The notes: generated by a model not told the origin, from the sequence alone. Counted from the stretch's first letter, positions 37,987-47,790 are shown. The stretch is 64,000 nt of DNA from Mucilaginibacter sp. PAMB04168 (GCF_039634365.2 NZ_CP155079.2:3410001-3474000), one strand, 5' to 3'. Translations and numbers: made by a program.

Positions 37987-39798
37987 TTACCAACCCGGAT
38001 TTTGAACAAGTTTTGGGTTAAGGGCCAATTGGCTAGATGGTATTGGATATAAGTAATTTTTTTCAGTAAACTGCCTTCCGGTGTTATCCAGTATCAGATT
38101 ACCATTCGCATCCAGGCCATTGGTTGGTTTTGGGCTAAGCGCATTGGGCCCTAGTTCAGCCTGTGTGCCTTTGTATTTAATACCAATTGGCCAGGGGCTA
38201 ACAAATGCAGCTGCATTACCATAAGCGGTTCCACCAACATTAGTTACCAAATCTGTTGCTGCACTGTGCCAGCGTTTGATGTCATCAAATCTGAAATTTT
38301 CATAATACAGTTCGATGAATCGTTCGCGTCTTATTTCGGTTCTAAAATCTAATCCGTTTGCAGAGACAAAGCCGTTACTCAACTTTGGCATATTCTTATT
38401 AACGCGAAGCCGAACAACGTTAAGGGACTTGTCTAAATCCGCATCGCTTATGGCCTCATTGCTTTCATATACTGCTTCAGCATAGTTCAATAACACCTCG
38501 GCATACCGAATTACTGGATAATCATAAGATTCCTTGGTGTCAGGAACACTTCGCTCCGCTATCCACTTTTGGTTGGTGTAACCAGCTATTTGGGTAACTT
38601 TGCCACTAAAAGAGTTGTTAATGTCGGGGGCATCATTTAACCAAGTTATTCTCCCATTTGAATTGCCATACCAATAGTAAGAATTCATTACCCTGATGGT
38701 ATATTTTAGACGGTTATCGCGGTTTGTAAATTCCGACCCATATTGTTGAAATCCTTGAAACAACGGCGACTTTTCTATGGGTAAGCCATCCTGACAAAGA
38801 AACGCGTTGACAAACTTATGCTGAGGGCCAATTTGCCAGCCCTGACGGCTGACATTAATGTTGATTACTTTTGATACATCATCGTAGCGATAGGCTAAGA
38901 CATATTCATGATTGGCCACTTTATTTACACCTGCAGGGTTTGATTTAGGATTCTCTAATATAAACAGGTATTTCTGAGCTGAATCGCCTAAGATGGTACT
39001 GTTTCCCCCTAACGCGTTGGAGGCGGCTGTTCCAAAAAGTGCAAATTGATTGCTGGCGATAACAGCATTAGAAGCAGCGGCTGATTTGTCCAGTAACGCC
39101 TTGTAACGTGTAGGAGGTAAATTCCTGAATTTGAGCCAAGTTCCTTCATACAGGGCTACCCGGCCTAAAAAAGCCTGAGCAGCCGTACGGCTTACTCTTC
39201 CATAATCCGGAGAATTAGCCAGTATAGAGGCCGGCAAGTTAGGGATAGCTGCTTCTAAATCGGAAATAATCTGGTCGGCTATTGCATCGCGATCTGCCTT
39301 TGGACCGTAAAGTTCCGGTGAATTTAGATCGAGCGTTTTGGTTACTAATGGCACGCCACCAAACAATTGTAGCAGCTCAAAGTAACAGTAGGCCCTAAAA
39401 AATTTAGCCTCTGCAACAAACTGTGCAATGCCAGCCTGGTCACTATAACCTGCCGCTTTTTCAAGCAAGTAGTTACAGTTGCGAATGTTTGCGTAATTGT
39501 TAGTCCAGTTATTGTCTGTTGCCGGTACAGTGTTTATACCGGCGCCGTAGGTGCCTCCACCGTTAAAGACGTCAGCCCGGCCGTCATAGTGAGCGTTATC
39601 TGCAAATGAATTACCAAAGTTATGCAGATAGCTGTAATATTGATTTGCCCAAGTTTTGAAATCATTTGGGGTCTTGAAATAGGCCGCATCAGCAAGTGTG
39701 TCCAAAGGTTCAAGATTGGTAACTTTATTACATCCCCACTGGAATGCGATTAAAATAAGCGCTGTACAATACAGCATATTTCTATTAAGTTTTTTCAT
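37987..39798 (-). CDS. SusD/RagB family surface glycan-binding lipoprotein (locus C)
   Basis: 603 residues, lipobox ending at C23 (LIAFQWGCNK). SusD landmarks: EAKFFRAYCYFELLQLFGGVPLV, AQAFLGRVALYEGTW, RYAEVLLNYAEAVYESN, an LRVNKNMP helix in place of the common LRRRAG, RRERFIELYYENFRFDDIKRW, and the C-terminal LVQNPGW. It binds oligosaccharide on the cell surface and caps SusC. The start is eight bases from the stop of its SusC partner. This is the only SusD of the region tied to the hybrid regulator locus. Confidence 0.96.
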   Translation of the reverse strand: MKKLNRNMLYCTALILIAFQWGCNKVTNLEPLDTLADAAYFKTPNDFKTWANQYYSYLHNFGNSFADNAHYDGRADVFNGGGTYGAGINTVPATDNNWTNNYANIRNCNYLLEKAAGYSDQAGIAQFVAEAKFFRAYCYFELLQLFGGVPLVTKTLDLNSPELYGPKADRDAIADQIISDLEAAIPNLPASILANSPDYGRVSRTAAQAFLGRVALYEGTWLKFRNLPPTRYKALLDKSAAASNAVIASNQFALFGTAASNALGGNSTILGDSAQKYLFILENPKSNPAGVNKVANHEYVLAYRYDDVSKVININVSRQGWQIGPQHKFVNAFLCQDGLPIEKSPLFQGFQQYGSEFTNRDNRLKYTIRVMNSYYWYGNSNGRITWLNDAPDINNSFSGKVTQIAGYTNQKWIAERSVPDTKESYDYPVIRYAEVLLNYAEAVYESNEAISDADLDKSLNVVRLRVNKNMPKLSNGFVSANGLDFRTEIRRERFIELYYENFRFDDIKRWHSAATDLVTNVGGTAYGNAAAFVSPWPIGIKYKGTQAELGPNALSPKPTNGLDANGNLILDNTGRQFTEKNYLYPIPSSQLALNPKLVQNPGW

Positions 39799-39806
39799 AT
39801 CTACGT

Positions 39807-42800
39807 TTAAAAAGTAAGGTTTGCACCTAAGGTTACATAGCGGTAAAAAGGATACCTTTCATTTCCTTGTGTAGTCCGGGTTACTTCAGGATCCCATCCG
39901 TCACGAATACCACTGAATTCAAACAAATCACTTCCAGACAAATAAAATCTAACTGTTTTGAAAGCTTTTGTTCGCTGCATTAGCGATTTAGGTAAAGTAT
40001 AACCCACCACGATGTTTTTACATCTTACGTATGCACCGTTCTCTACCGACCAGGTTGAAGCTTGATAATTATATGCGTTAATAGCATTACTATGCAAATT
40101 AGGATAATATGCGTCTGTGTTAGTTGGTGACCATGTTTTTCCTATCCAGGAAGTCACCTGGGCTTGTCCCAATGCGGTATATGGTATGCGCCAGTTATTC
40201 TGACTACCCTGGGCACGGAAAATTGTCCTGTTTCCTACTCCTTGAAAAATACTGTAGAAGTCGAACCCTTTCCACTGGAAACCAAAATTGAGTCCAAAGG
40301 TTAACCGAGGAATGTCACTTCCTAAATAGACTAAGTCTCCCATATCGGCTGTTGAACTGCCTATTGACAATTTACCATCACCATTCACGTCAGCAAATGA
40401 GTTGTCTCCGGGACGTAAACCAGAAAATTGCCCCGGAAGATTAGGCAGTGCTGTAGCTGCCGGTAAATTGATATTATTATTCACACCACCTACATTGTAG
40501 TATTTATTGTAAGCGTCCACTTCTGCCTGAGTTTGCAGGCGGCCGGCATACTGCAATCCAAAGTAAGAGTTGAGTGAGTAACCTTCAACTGTCGAATTAA
40601 ATCCGGAAGCCACTAAAGGATTTCCATTGAAATAGATGAGTTTGTTCCGACTATCGGTTAGGTTACCTGATACCGTATAGTTAAACTGGCCAATATGATC
40701 TTTCCAGGTAATCACACCCTCCCAACCCCAAGTTTTTAAATTACCATTATTGCTTCTTGGTGCACCAATACCCAGTACACCCGGATAAGTGACGCTGATT
40801 AGCATATTATCGTTTTTGCGCTGAAATACATCCACAGTGCCACTTAGCTTGCCCTTTAGCACACCAAAATCAAAACCTAAGTTCATATCACGGACAGTTT
40901 CCCAAGTTCGGTTTAGTGATACCAAGTTTCCGGTAGAGTTGGTTTGGGTTGCAATGCTGCTGCCCAATAAGTTGTTACTTGTTCTGGCCTGTAGTTGAAG
41001 GATGTAGTCATACAATCCAATGTCGGCTTGGCTTCCTCGGGTGCTGTAAGAACCACGGAACTTTAAATCGTTGAAAATATTTAGCCGTTTAATAAACCCT
41101 TCTTCGGACATACGCCAGGCTGCTGATAATCCGTAAAATGCTTTCCACCTTTTTTCGGCAGCAAATTTTGAACTGCCGTCGTACCTTACAGAACCTTCAA
41201 ACAGATACTTACTTTTAAAGGCGTAGGTTCCGCGTGCAAAGTAAGAGCCTAGCGCATAGTGGTTACGTGATTCTCCGTTGTCCACAAAACCGCCTACACC
41301 GCTGGTTAGGCCTCCTCCTAAATAAGGGATATCTTCATTAGCTAAATTATAAGTCCTTGAATAAGTAGAATTGTACTCATCTCTTTCGTAAGAACTACCC
41401 AGCATCACACTCATATCGTGGTTCTTATCAAAAGTATTCGCATAAGTAACCCGCCCAACCAGGTTGTAGTAAGCATCATTTACGTAACCCCTGTAATAAT
41501 TAGCGTTCGCGCCAGTATTGCCCGCTGTCCCAGTTGAAGGATTAGTAGTAATTAAGTAACGATCGTCATAAGAGTAAAATCGCACGGACTTGGTTTGTAT
41601 CTGAGCGTCCTGATACCAGGAGTTGTAGCCAACCGTACTGCTGAAAGTTAGGTGCTTAGCAAAGTTGTAAGTTAGTGTAGAGTTCAGATAACCACGGGTG
41701 TTGAACTCCAGGTTGTCTCCACCATCGCGTAGTGCCCCTGGAGGGCTTGGTACGGTACCCCACTGATAAGGCTGGCCCGACTGTGTATATGCCGGTATGC
41801 CTGGTTGAAAACCGTTACTGAGCGCACTATAACCACCGTAGCCGTACTGCGTTGGCTGCTGAATATTATTGCGTTCGAGTGCAATACTTAAATCCAAATT
41901 TACTTTAGGGCTAAAGCGGAATCCGTTATTTAAACGTACGTTGTAGCGTTGGTTACCATTATTGCCAACACGTAACTGACTTCCATCATTCAAATAGCCT
42001 AAAGATGCCCGGTAGGTAACTTTGTCGCTACCGCCTGATACTGCCAGATTGTGTTGGGTTGAGGTAGCGGTTCCCCACAAGAAGTCAGACATTCTTGTAT
42101 CAGTAAAATTCAGCTCCTTAACATCTCCAAATTTGGGAACAGGTAAGCCATTGTAAGTTAACTGCGGCGTTACATTGAATGAACCATTATAGCCAGGAAC
42201 TTGTGAGCCAAGAACTACTGTACCATTGTTGGCTAAAGCAAAATTAGCCATCTGGTACCATAGATCGTTGGGATCAACAACGCCGTAATAATCGTTAATC
42301 TTGGCTTCTTTCAATCCATTTGCCCACTGCTCAACATTGGTCATCTCTGGCTGCAATCCTATGTACTTCTTAGAAACGGTCGGATCGTACTGTATTTGTG
42401 TTGTACCAGACTTGCCTTTTTTTGTAGTTATCAGCACCACGCCATAAGCGGCACGGGCACCATAAATGGCCGCGGAAGCGTCTTTTAATACTGATATGTT
42501 ATCAATATCACTTGGATTTAAGGAATTGAGTGCATTATTGTTGTTCAACGCTACTCCATCAAGTATAATCAATGGATCCTGATTGTTGGTAGATGTAGCA
42601 CCGCGGATTTGGAAGTTCCAATTTTCACGGCCTGGTTGAGCCGAGCTTCGGGTAACAACAACACCCGGTACCTGCCCTTGCAAATTGGCGATTGGGTTAT
42701 TTGTAGGGCCGCGGTCTTGAAAAGTCTTAGAAGATACTGTGGCAATGGCTCCTGTTAAGGTTGCTTTTTTTTGCGCGCCATAAGCCACAACCACTACCTC

Positions 42801-43133
42801 ATCCAAATTACTGGCATTCGCTTCAATCGAGATAGACATTACTCCCGAACGGCTTGCCGGCACCTCCTTGGTGGTATAACCAACATAGCTGATTTGAAGA
42901 ACTGTACCGTCAGGAGCATTTATTGTAAACCGCCCATTAACGTCGGTTTGTGTTGATAATTGCTGTCCTTTTACCTTAACGGTAGCACCAACAATGGGCT
43001 CGTTAGATTGATTATCCAGAATTCGCCCCGTTACGGGGCCGGTCTGTGCAGTGGCGTGCAAGTATAACAGCAACATAGAAAAGCAGGTAATTACAAGCTG
43101 CCTTGTCCACTGTTTAAAAGTAGAGTTCTCCAT
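39807..43133 (-). CDS. SusC/RagA family TonB-dependent transporter (locus C)
   Basis: 1108 residues. Signal segment LVITCFSMLLLYLHATAQ, carboxypeptidase-regulatory-like domain (PVTGRILDNQSNEPIVGATV), signature VVVVAYGAQKKATLTGAI (note A for G in VGYG), plug ending AIYGARAAYGVVLITTKKG, and a barrel ending VTLGANLTF. First gene of locus C. The C-tract 12-mer ATACCCCCCTTG lies 125 bases upstream and is followed by GACCCC and TTTTCCCCC on the same strand. There is no LacI-type operator here, unlike locus B, so the two SusC loci are probably under different regulators. Confidence 0.96.
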   Translation of the reverse strand: MENSTFKQWTRQLVITCFSMLLLYLHATAQTGPVTGRILDNQSNEPIVGATVKVKGQQLSTQTDVNGRFTINAPDGTVLQISYVGYTTKEVPASRSGVMSISIEANASNLDEVVVVAYGAQKKATLTGAIATVSSKTFQDRGPTNNPIANLQGQVPGVVVTRSSAQPGRENWNFQIRGATSTNNQDPLIILDGVALNNNNALNSLNPSDIDNISVLKDASAAIYGARAAYGVVLITTKKGKSGTTQIQYDPTVSKKYIGLQPEMTNVEQWANGLKEAKINDYYGVVDPNDLWYQMANFALANNGTVVLGSQVPGYNGSFNVTPQLTYNGLPVPKFGDVKELNFTDTRMSDFLWGTATSTQHNLAVSGGSDKVTYRASLGYLNDGSQLRVGNNGNQRYNVRLNNGFRFSPKVNLDLSIALERNNIQQPTQYGYGGYSALSNGFQPGIPAYTQSGQPYQWGTVPSPPGALRDGGDNLEFNTRGYLNSTLTYNFAKHLTFSSTVGYNSWYQDAQIQTKSVRFYSYDDRYLITTNPSTGTAGNTGANANYYRGYVNDAYYNLVGRVTYANTFDKNHDMSVMLGSSYERDEYNSTYSRTYNLANEDIPYLGGGLTSGVGGFVDNGESRNHYALGSYFARGTYAFKSKYLFEGSVRYDGSSKFAAEKRWKAFYGLSAAWRMSEEGFIKRLNIFNDLKFRGSYSTRGSQADIGLYDYILQLQARTSNNLLGSSIATQTNSTGNLVSLNRTWETVRDMNLGFDFGVLKGKLSGTVDVFQRKNDNMLISVTYPGVLGIGAPRSNNGNLKTWGWEGVITWKDHIGQFNYTVSGNLTDSRNKLIYFNGNPLVASGFNSTVEGYSLNSYFGLQYAGRLQTQAEVDAYNKYYNVGGVNNNINLPAATALPNLPGQFSGLRPGDNSFADVNGDGKLSIGSSTADMGDLVYLGSDIPRLTFGLNFGFQWKGFDFYSIFQGVGNRTIFRAQGSQNNWRIPYTALGQAQVTSWIGKTWSPTNTDAYYPNLHSNAINAYNYQASTWSVENGAYVRCKNIVVGYTLPKSLMQRTKAFKTVRFYLSGSDLFEFSGIRDGWDPEVTRTTQGNERYPFYRYVTLGANLTF

Positions 43134-43239
43134 ACATGAAGGTTTAATAAATAATTAATTGGTTTTTTGATCAGCGGCTTTTAAGTGAAGACCGCTTAAT
43201 TGATGGAGGCTAAAATCGAGGAAAATAGAACTACGAAGA

Positions 43240-43269
43240 GGGGGAAAAGGGGTCAAACAAGGGGGGTAT
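43240..43269 (-). promoter_or_regulatory. C-tract cluster upstream of locus C SusC
   Basis: On the minus strand the 12-mer ATACCCCCCTTG (43269-43258) is followed by GACCCC and then TTTTCCCCC. The 12-mer is identical to that before the GH28-like gene. Repeated C-runs at about one helical turn suggest a dimeric AraC-type regulator site; this is inference. Confidence 0.5.
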
Positions 43270-43563
43270 TATGAAGGATTGTAAAGAAAAGCCGGTTAGA
43301 AAGCTTTGAAAAGTTAAAACAAGCTAAATGGATAAGTTTATTAAATTGAATAAGTTAATGCTCCAATAACTTTTTACTGAACTGAATCAGCGTCATTAAT
43401 TAAAGAACAAGAATTAACAGTTAACTTATACGAAACAGTTTACGGGAGATATACTTAGATAATTACCACCCTTGAATGCATCGATACCTAGTCGGTTGAT
43501 GTAGCTAAATTTTGCACCCTTTATTTGACTGAATTGCCACCGTTCCGCCCGGGTTCAACTTCC

Positions 43564-43571
43564 TAGTTTTG
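43564..43571 (+). promoter_or_regulatory. -7 box TAGTTTTG of the first lyase gene
   Basis: Fits the Bacteroidota TAnnTTTG consensus and lies 47 bases before the ATG at 43619. TTG occurs at 43534-43536, somewhat further than the usual -33 spacing. Confidence 0.45.
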
Positions 43572-43618
43572 GCTTAACCATAACCACTGAACCAATATCA
43601 AACTTAAATTTTTGTAGA

Positions 43619-44887
43619 ATGAAAAAACAAACACTTATTGCTTTGGCGGCAGCATTTACCTTTACCGCTATCTCCTGTCAGAAAGAAAATAAAAGTAACA
43701 AATCTGAGCAGGTAGCAACGCAAAGCGAGCAGGCTGGTAAAGTTACTTTAGCAACCACCTTCGCCCATCCCGGACTGCTGCACAATGCTGCAGATTTTAC
43801 CCGAATGATTAGTAAAGTTAATGCCAATGCCCAGCCACAGAAATCAGGCTGGGATAAACTTTTGGCTAACTCTCACTCATTAGCCACTTATGCCATGCAA
43901 GGCCCTGCTGCCATTGTATATAGAGGATCGGGCAGTCCGGAGAACTATTCAAAACTTTATAACGATATAGCAGCAGCCTACCAAAACGCTCTTCGTTGGA
44001 AGATTGCAGGAACAACCGCTAATGCAGATAAAGCAGTTGCGATTATGAACGCCTGGTCAAACACGCTTACTTCTATTCAGGGATCAGCTGATCGATTTCT
44101 GGCGGCTGGTATCTATGGGTATGAATTTGCCAATGCCGCTGAGATTATGCGCAGTTACAGCGGCTGGGCTGCCGCTGACTTTACGCGTTTTAAAAATATG
44201 ATGCTGAACGTATTTTACCCGCTTAATCATGACTTTTTGGTTAATCACAATACAGCCTGCATCACTAACTATTGGGCTAACTGGGACGCCTGTAATATGG
44301 CAAGCATTTTAGCAATAGGCGTTTTGTGTGACGACACTGCCAAATTTAACGAGGCCATTACGTATTTTAAAAGCGGTGCAGGTAATGGGGCTTACGGTAA
44401 AGTTGCTCCTTTTGCTTACACAACTGATGGCGGTTTAGCTCAATGTCAGGAAAGTGGTCGGGATCAGGGCCATTGTGGACTGGATATTTCATTATATGGT
44501 GCACTTTGTCAAATGGCTTTTAATCAGGGACAAGATCTATTTCAGTACAATCCATGGAGCGACACCCGTCCCAGAATTCAAGGCATGTGCGAATATGTGG
44601 CTTCTTACAACCTTGGAAACACCGTGCCGTTTACCACTTACAATTGGGGAAGCGGACAAACTTGTACTGCCAATTCTCAAACGGTTATTTCTTCTTCGGG
44701 CAGAGGAGACACCCGTCCAAGCTGGGAACTGCTTTATGGCTATTATGTACAGTTAAGAGGGTTAAGCTCCCCTAACATCACTGCATATGCGCAAAAAGTA
44801 AGACCTGAAGGAGGTGGTGGCGATTATGGAACAACCAGCGGTGGCTATGATCAATTAGGTTTTGGAACGCTAACCTACACCCGATAA
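43619..44887 (+). CDS. PF05426-type polysaccharide lyase lipoprotein (alginate/glucuronan lyase-like)
   Basis: 422 residues, lipobox ending at C20 (FTAISCQKEN), so surface or periplasmic lipoprotein. The (alpha/alpha) toroid domain spans about 48-420. Features: YQNALRWKIAGT (121-132), ANAAEIMRSY (171-180), NTACITNYWANWDACNM (211-227) and the strongly conserved ECQ-type motif CQESGRDQGH (276-285), which contains plausible catalytic and substrate-binding Arg/His. PF05426 lyases cleave uronate polymers by beta-elimination; the layout recalls PL38-like enzymes, but the exact family and substrate are not certain. It diverges from locus C and has a paralogue at 57048 with two additional C-terminal domains. 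Followed by a strong hairpin terminator. Confidence 0.85.
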   Translation: MKKQTLIALAAAFTFTAISCQKENKSNKSEQVATQSEQAGKVTLATTFAHPGLLHNAADFTRMISKVNANAQPQKSGWDKLLANSHSLATYAMQGPAAIVYRGSGSPENYSKLYNDIAAAYQNALRWKIAGTTANADKAVAIMNAWSNTLTSIQGSADRFLAAGIYGYEFANAAEIMRSYSGWAAADFTRFKNMMLNVFYPLNHDFLVNHNTACITNYWANWDACNMASILAIGVLCDDTAKFNEAITYFKSGAGNGAYGKVAPFAYTTDGGLAQCQESGRDQGHCGLDISLYGALCQMAFNQGQDLFQYNPWSDTRPRIQGMCEYVASYNLGNTVPFTTYNWGSGQTCTANSQTVISSSGRGDTRPSWELLYGYYVQLRGLSSPNITAYAQKVRPEGGGGDYGTTSGGYDQLGFGTLTYTR

Positions 44888-44910
44888 AAACACTTCACAA
44901 GTGGTTATGG

Positions 44911-44944
44911 TAAGCAGATGAATAGCCAATAATTCATCTGCTTA
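44911..44944 (+). terminator. Hairpin terminator after the first lyase
   Basis: TAAGCAGATGAAT and ATTCATCTGCTTA form a perfect 13-bp stem around an 8-base loop, 24 bases after the stop. The following bases are T-rich but not a full T-run. Confidence 0.7.
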
Positions 44945-45081
44945 TTACTTACATCATTTTTGGGCAAAATGCAACAGATGAATGTATTAAGTATAGCGTA
45001 ACCTTTGACTAACCTATCTACTTTCTATCATTTTGTATCGCTGTAACGTCATTAACATTAAGGCGATTGATCTATTTGAGT

Positions 45082-45489
45082 ATGTATTTTGATGAATCAG
45101 AACTAAAAGAAGTGGCGTATTGGAGTTATGAAGATGAATTGCTGAACCATTCCGCCCCATCGCTTTATCCAATTTATACAGACCTCGCTTCAAATTTGTC
45201 TCACCATTACGGTTTTGCATCACTTCATCAGGAGCATTTGCTACTTCATAGTGATGATCGCGCCGTTATAAAATATAGTTCTGTAAGTAAAATCTCTAGG
45301 GGTTTCCAGGATAATGGCACTCAACCCGCACTTTCGACGATAATTGGCCACTGGAGTTTCTTAACCATCCAGTTCAAATGTTCAAAAGCTAATCGGAATT
45401 TATACATCAGGTTTCACAATGACTCAGGCGGCGTAAAAATAACCCGCTATTATACATTCCTAGTCCGTGTTATTCGTTTAAGCGAATAA
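45082..45489 (+). CDS. Hypothetical protein, 135 aa
   Basis: 135 residues from the ATG at 45082; a TTG at 45067 would add five. No signal peptide or membrane helix. The sequence is rich in Tyr, His and Ser (MYFDESELKEVAYWSYEDEL ... KITRYYTFLVRVIRLSE) and looks like a small soluble protein. I do not recognise a family. It is isolated between the lyase terminator and an empty stretch, so context gives no function. Could be spurious; the full-length open frame and plausible composition make it somewhat more likely real. Confidence 0.4.
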   Translation: MYFDESELKEVAYWSYEDELLNHSAPSLYPIYTDLASNLSHHYGFASLHQEHLLLHSDDRAVIKYSSVSKISRGFQDNGTQPALSTIIGHWSFLTIQFKCSKANRNLYIRFHNDSGGVKITRYYTFLVRVIRLSE

Positions 45490-45807
45490 GTTGATGGCGC
45501 ACGCTTATTTAAAACTTACGGCGTAGCCGTCTTTTAACCGAGAACTTTTGTTGTACCACTTGGGATCCATTTTGAAATTCCTGTTGGTATTATTCAGTTG
45601 GCAGAAGGTTCACTGCTAACATCTTCGCTATTATTAGCCTATGGTTTGTCCATTGTTATCTTAAAAATCCAAGCGCCCTTATTTTTAACGAACATCTTGC
45701 ATTTAGTTGAATACATTGTGAGTTATCTGATTAGTAACCGGATGATTTTACGATCGCATGCATAAAGCTGATCAATTTCATAACTTCGTTATAGACAGAT
45801 TATTCTA
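45490..45807. other. Intergenic stretch with an open hydrophobic frame
   Basis: About 320 bases. A plus-strand frame is open from a stop at about 45536 to about 45762 and would encode a hydrophobic peptide (LLTSSLLLAYGLSIVIL, FLTNILHLVEYIVSYLI) but has no start codon near its beginning. It may be a remnant of a membrane protein gene. Confidence 0.3.
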
Positions 45808-47676
45808 TCATCGGGTTTCTCTGATTTTTGGCCTGATGATAAGGGCCTGACCACCTTTAGCTTTAAGATTGATATTAAGTTGTGACTGGCTGGTAACTGT
45901 AACCTCTCTTTTTAAGATTCCTTTCCTTTCGTCATCTTCATAAATAGTAGCTATATATTCTTTATGGGGCGTTAAAAAGCTCAGTGGTATACTCGACCTC
46001 CATGCAGTCAAACCGGCTGCATTGCCCATGTACCAGGTTTCGCCTTTACGTCGGGCAACGCTGATGTACTCGCCAATCTTACCATCCAGGTATTTGCTAT
46101 CATCCCAAACGGTTGGAACATATTTAAAAAACTCTATCTCCTTTTCATCCTGATAATCACCTGCCTTTCCATACCAAAAAATAGCTTGCAAAGGGTCAAA
46201 GTAAACCACAGTAAGTGCCAGTTGCTGCCCTTTGCTAACCTTTAAATTTTTAGCAAAGTCGCTTTTGGCGTTAGGGAAACAAAAAGTAAAATCAGCCGGG
46301 CCAGCCAGGAACCGGGTAAATGGCAAGACCATGTTATGGAATGCGTCCGGACTGTTCTCATCTCCGCGGATACCCTCCTGGCTTAAATGGTAAGGGTAAC
46401 GCCTGCTTGTTCCGGTTGGTTTATAATGATCATGAACATTCAGCACAAACCCATAGTCATTCACTTTTTTAACAGCCTGATCTAGCCACGCTAAACCCTG
46501 TTGCGTTCCTCCATCAATAAAACCAAATTTCATCCCACTTACTCCCCACTTTTTGAACAGCGGTAAGATGGTATCTAACTTAGCTTTGAGTCCAACGTAA
46601 TTAACATAAAGAATCACACCAATATCTTTTGAACGGGCGTAGCTTGTAATTTTAGGTATGTTTACTGCTGGTATGGGTTGTGTAGGATCGGAAGTGGTTC
46701 TGAATTCTGCGCCGTACCATCCCGCATCTAACATAATATACTGAAAATTCATTTTCGCAGCGAAATCCACGCCTTCCAAGGCGCCTTCTGTACTGATAGG
46801 TACTCTAAAGACTTTGCCCGGCCTGATGTTTTCAAGATTGGTATTAGACGGCTCGACCAACTTTAAATTTAATTGACTAAAATTGTGCAGGCCTACAGCA
46901 TTTGTTGACATACTAATAGTACGCCAAGGGGATAATAAACTTTTATCAAACGTAACCGCTGTGTCTATAGTGACTTGCTTATCACGCCCAACGGTGTCCG
47001 TATAAAATTGGAGTTTCAAACTGTTCTTATCCTTACCATGAACGAAAACACATTTGGTATAATTCCGGTTATCTGCTTCACCTATAGAAAGATATAAACC
47101 ACTTTTTTGAACAAGGGTAGCCGGCTGATCACAGATGCCTGTTAAAGAGTCTAACTTGAGCGGTCTGAAGAGTGATTCTTCATGATATTGATAAACTGTT
47201 GAGGCGCTGGCCAGATTGTACTCTGTTAATTCTTCCTCTAAGCGGGTTGAGCCACTTTTTAAGTCAAGCCTGTATCGTATTGCAATGCTGCCATTATATA
47301 CACGTACCAATAGCTGATACGGCGTTCCGGTTGTTTTGCACTGCAATGTTAAAGCATTATAACTGTTGTCAATATCACTGGTTTCTCCCAATGGCCAGCG
47401 GAAGCTTGACCGTACCGAAGTTGTTTTTCCGGGTTGAGCATTAACTACTTTATCTGTTTTGTAGTTATGAAGACGCAAGCCAAGTAAAGACCAGAGAACC
47501 GCTGGTTTATGGTTAAAAGAAATACGATAAACCAAGTCCTGCTGATTACGAATTCCCAATTCGATGAGCGTTGTGCCATTTGGCGACCTTAAGCTGCTCA
47601 CTTTACGCACCTGTGCTTGCGCGGTAAAGCATATAAATAACAGTAAGCCCGCCAATAATAAGAATCGATTCTTCAT
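45808..47676 (-). CDS. GH97 glycoside hydrolase (first of two)
   Basis: 622 residues, signal peptide ending AQAQ (1-22). GH97 order: N-terminal beta-super-sandwich (LRSPNGTTLIELGI ...), TIM-barrel with YIMLDAGWYG (313-322), GVILYVNYVG, SGMKFGFIDGG (380-390), VLNVHDHYKPTG (411-422) and SQEGIRGDE (432-440), then a C-terminal beta-domain ending QALIIRPK. E434 and E440 fit the conserved acidic residues. The strand that carries an Asp nucleophile in retaining GH97 enzymes reads KFGF here, with Gly at 385. Substrate not assignable. Last gene of the six-gene operon, 114 bases after the GH43 stop with a hairpin between. Confidence 0.93.
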   Translation of the reverse strand: MKNRFLLLAGLLLFICFTAQAQVRKVSSLRSPNGTTLIELGIRNQQDLVYRISFNHKPAVLWSLLGLRLHNYKTDKVVNAQPGKTTSVRSSFRWPLGETSDIDNSYNALTLQCKTTGTPYQLLVRVYNGSIAIRYRLDLKSGSTRLEEELTEYNLASASTVYQYHEESLFRPLKLDSLTGICDQPATLVQKSGLYLSIGEADNRNYTKCVFVHGKDKNSLKLQFYTDTVGRDKQVTIDTAVTFDKSLLSPWRTISMSTNAVGLHNFSQLNLKLVEPSNTNLENIRPGKVFRVPISTEGALEGVDFAAKMNFQYIMLDAGWYGAEFRTTSDPTQPIPAVNIPKITSYARSKDIGVILYVNYVGLKAKLDTILPLFKKWGVSGMKFGFIDGGTQQGLAWLDQAVKKVNDYGFVLNVHDHYKPTGTSRRYPYHLSQEGIRGDENSPDAFHNMVLPFTRFLAGPADFTFCFPNAKSDFAKNLKVSKGQQLALTVVYFDPLQAIFWYGKAGDYQDEKEIEFFKYVPTVWDDSKYLDGKIGEYISVARRKGETWYMGNAAGLTAWRSSIPLSFLTPHKEYIATIYEDDERKGILKREVTVTSQSQLNINLKAKGGQALIIRPKIRETR

Positions 47677-47719
47677 CTTTGAAAAGGTTTAAATATTCCA
47701 GTTAAACATTATAGGTAAA

Positions 47720-47775
47720 AAGTGATGAACCGCCATCTACACACCCAAGGAAAGCAGCTTTCGGAATCATCACTT
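47720..47775 (-). terminator. Stem-loop between GH43 and GH97 in the GH88 operon
   Basis: AAGTGATGA and TCATCACTT form a perfect 9-bp stem, with an inner CCG/CGG pair and a smaller GAAAGC-AGCTTTC hairpin inside the loop. On the minus strand a T-run (TTTTTACC) follows. It may stop part of the transcripts before the last gene. Confidence 0.5.
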
Positions 47776-47790
47776 CAATTATCAAAATTT

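Larger units (their letters stand above)
43134..43618. other. Divergent control region of locus C and the first lyase
   Basis: About 485 bases between two divergent starts. It contains the C-tract cluster (43240-43269) for the minus SusC gene and a TAGTTTTG box at 43564-43571 for the plus lyase. No gene seen. Confidence 0.55.

Noticed and set aside
45777-45795. ATAACTTCGTTAT, similar to a loxP arm
   Set aside because: Only one half-site with a mismatch and no second arm or spacer.
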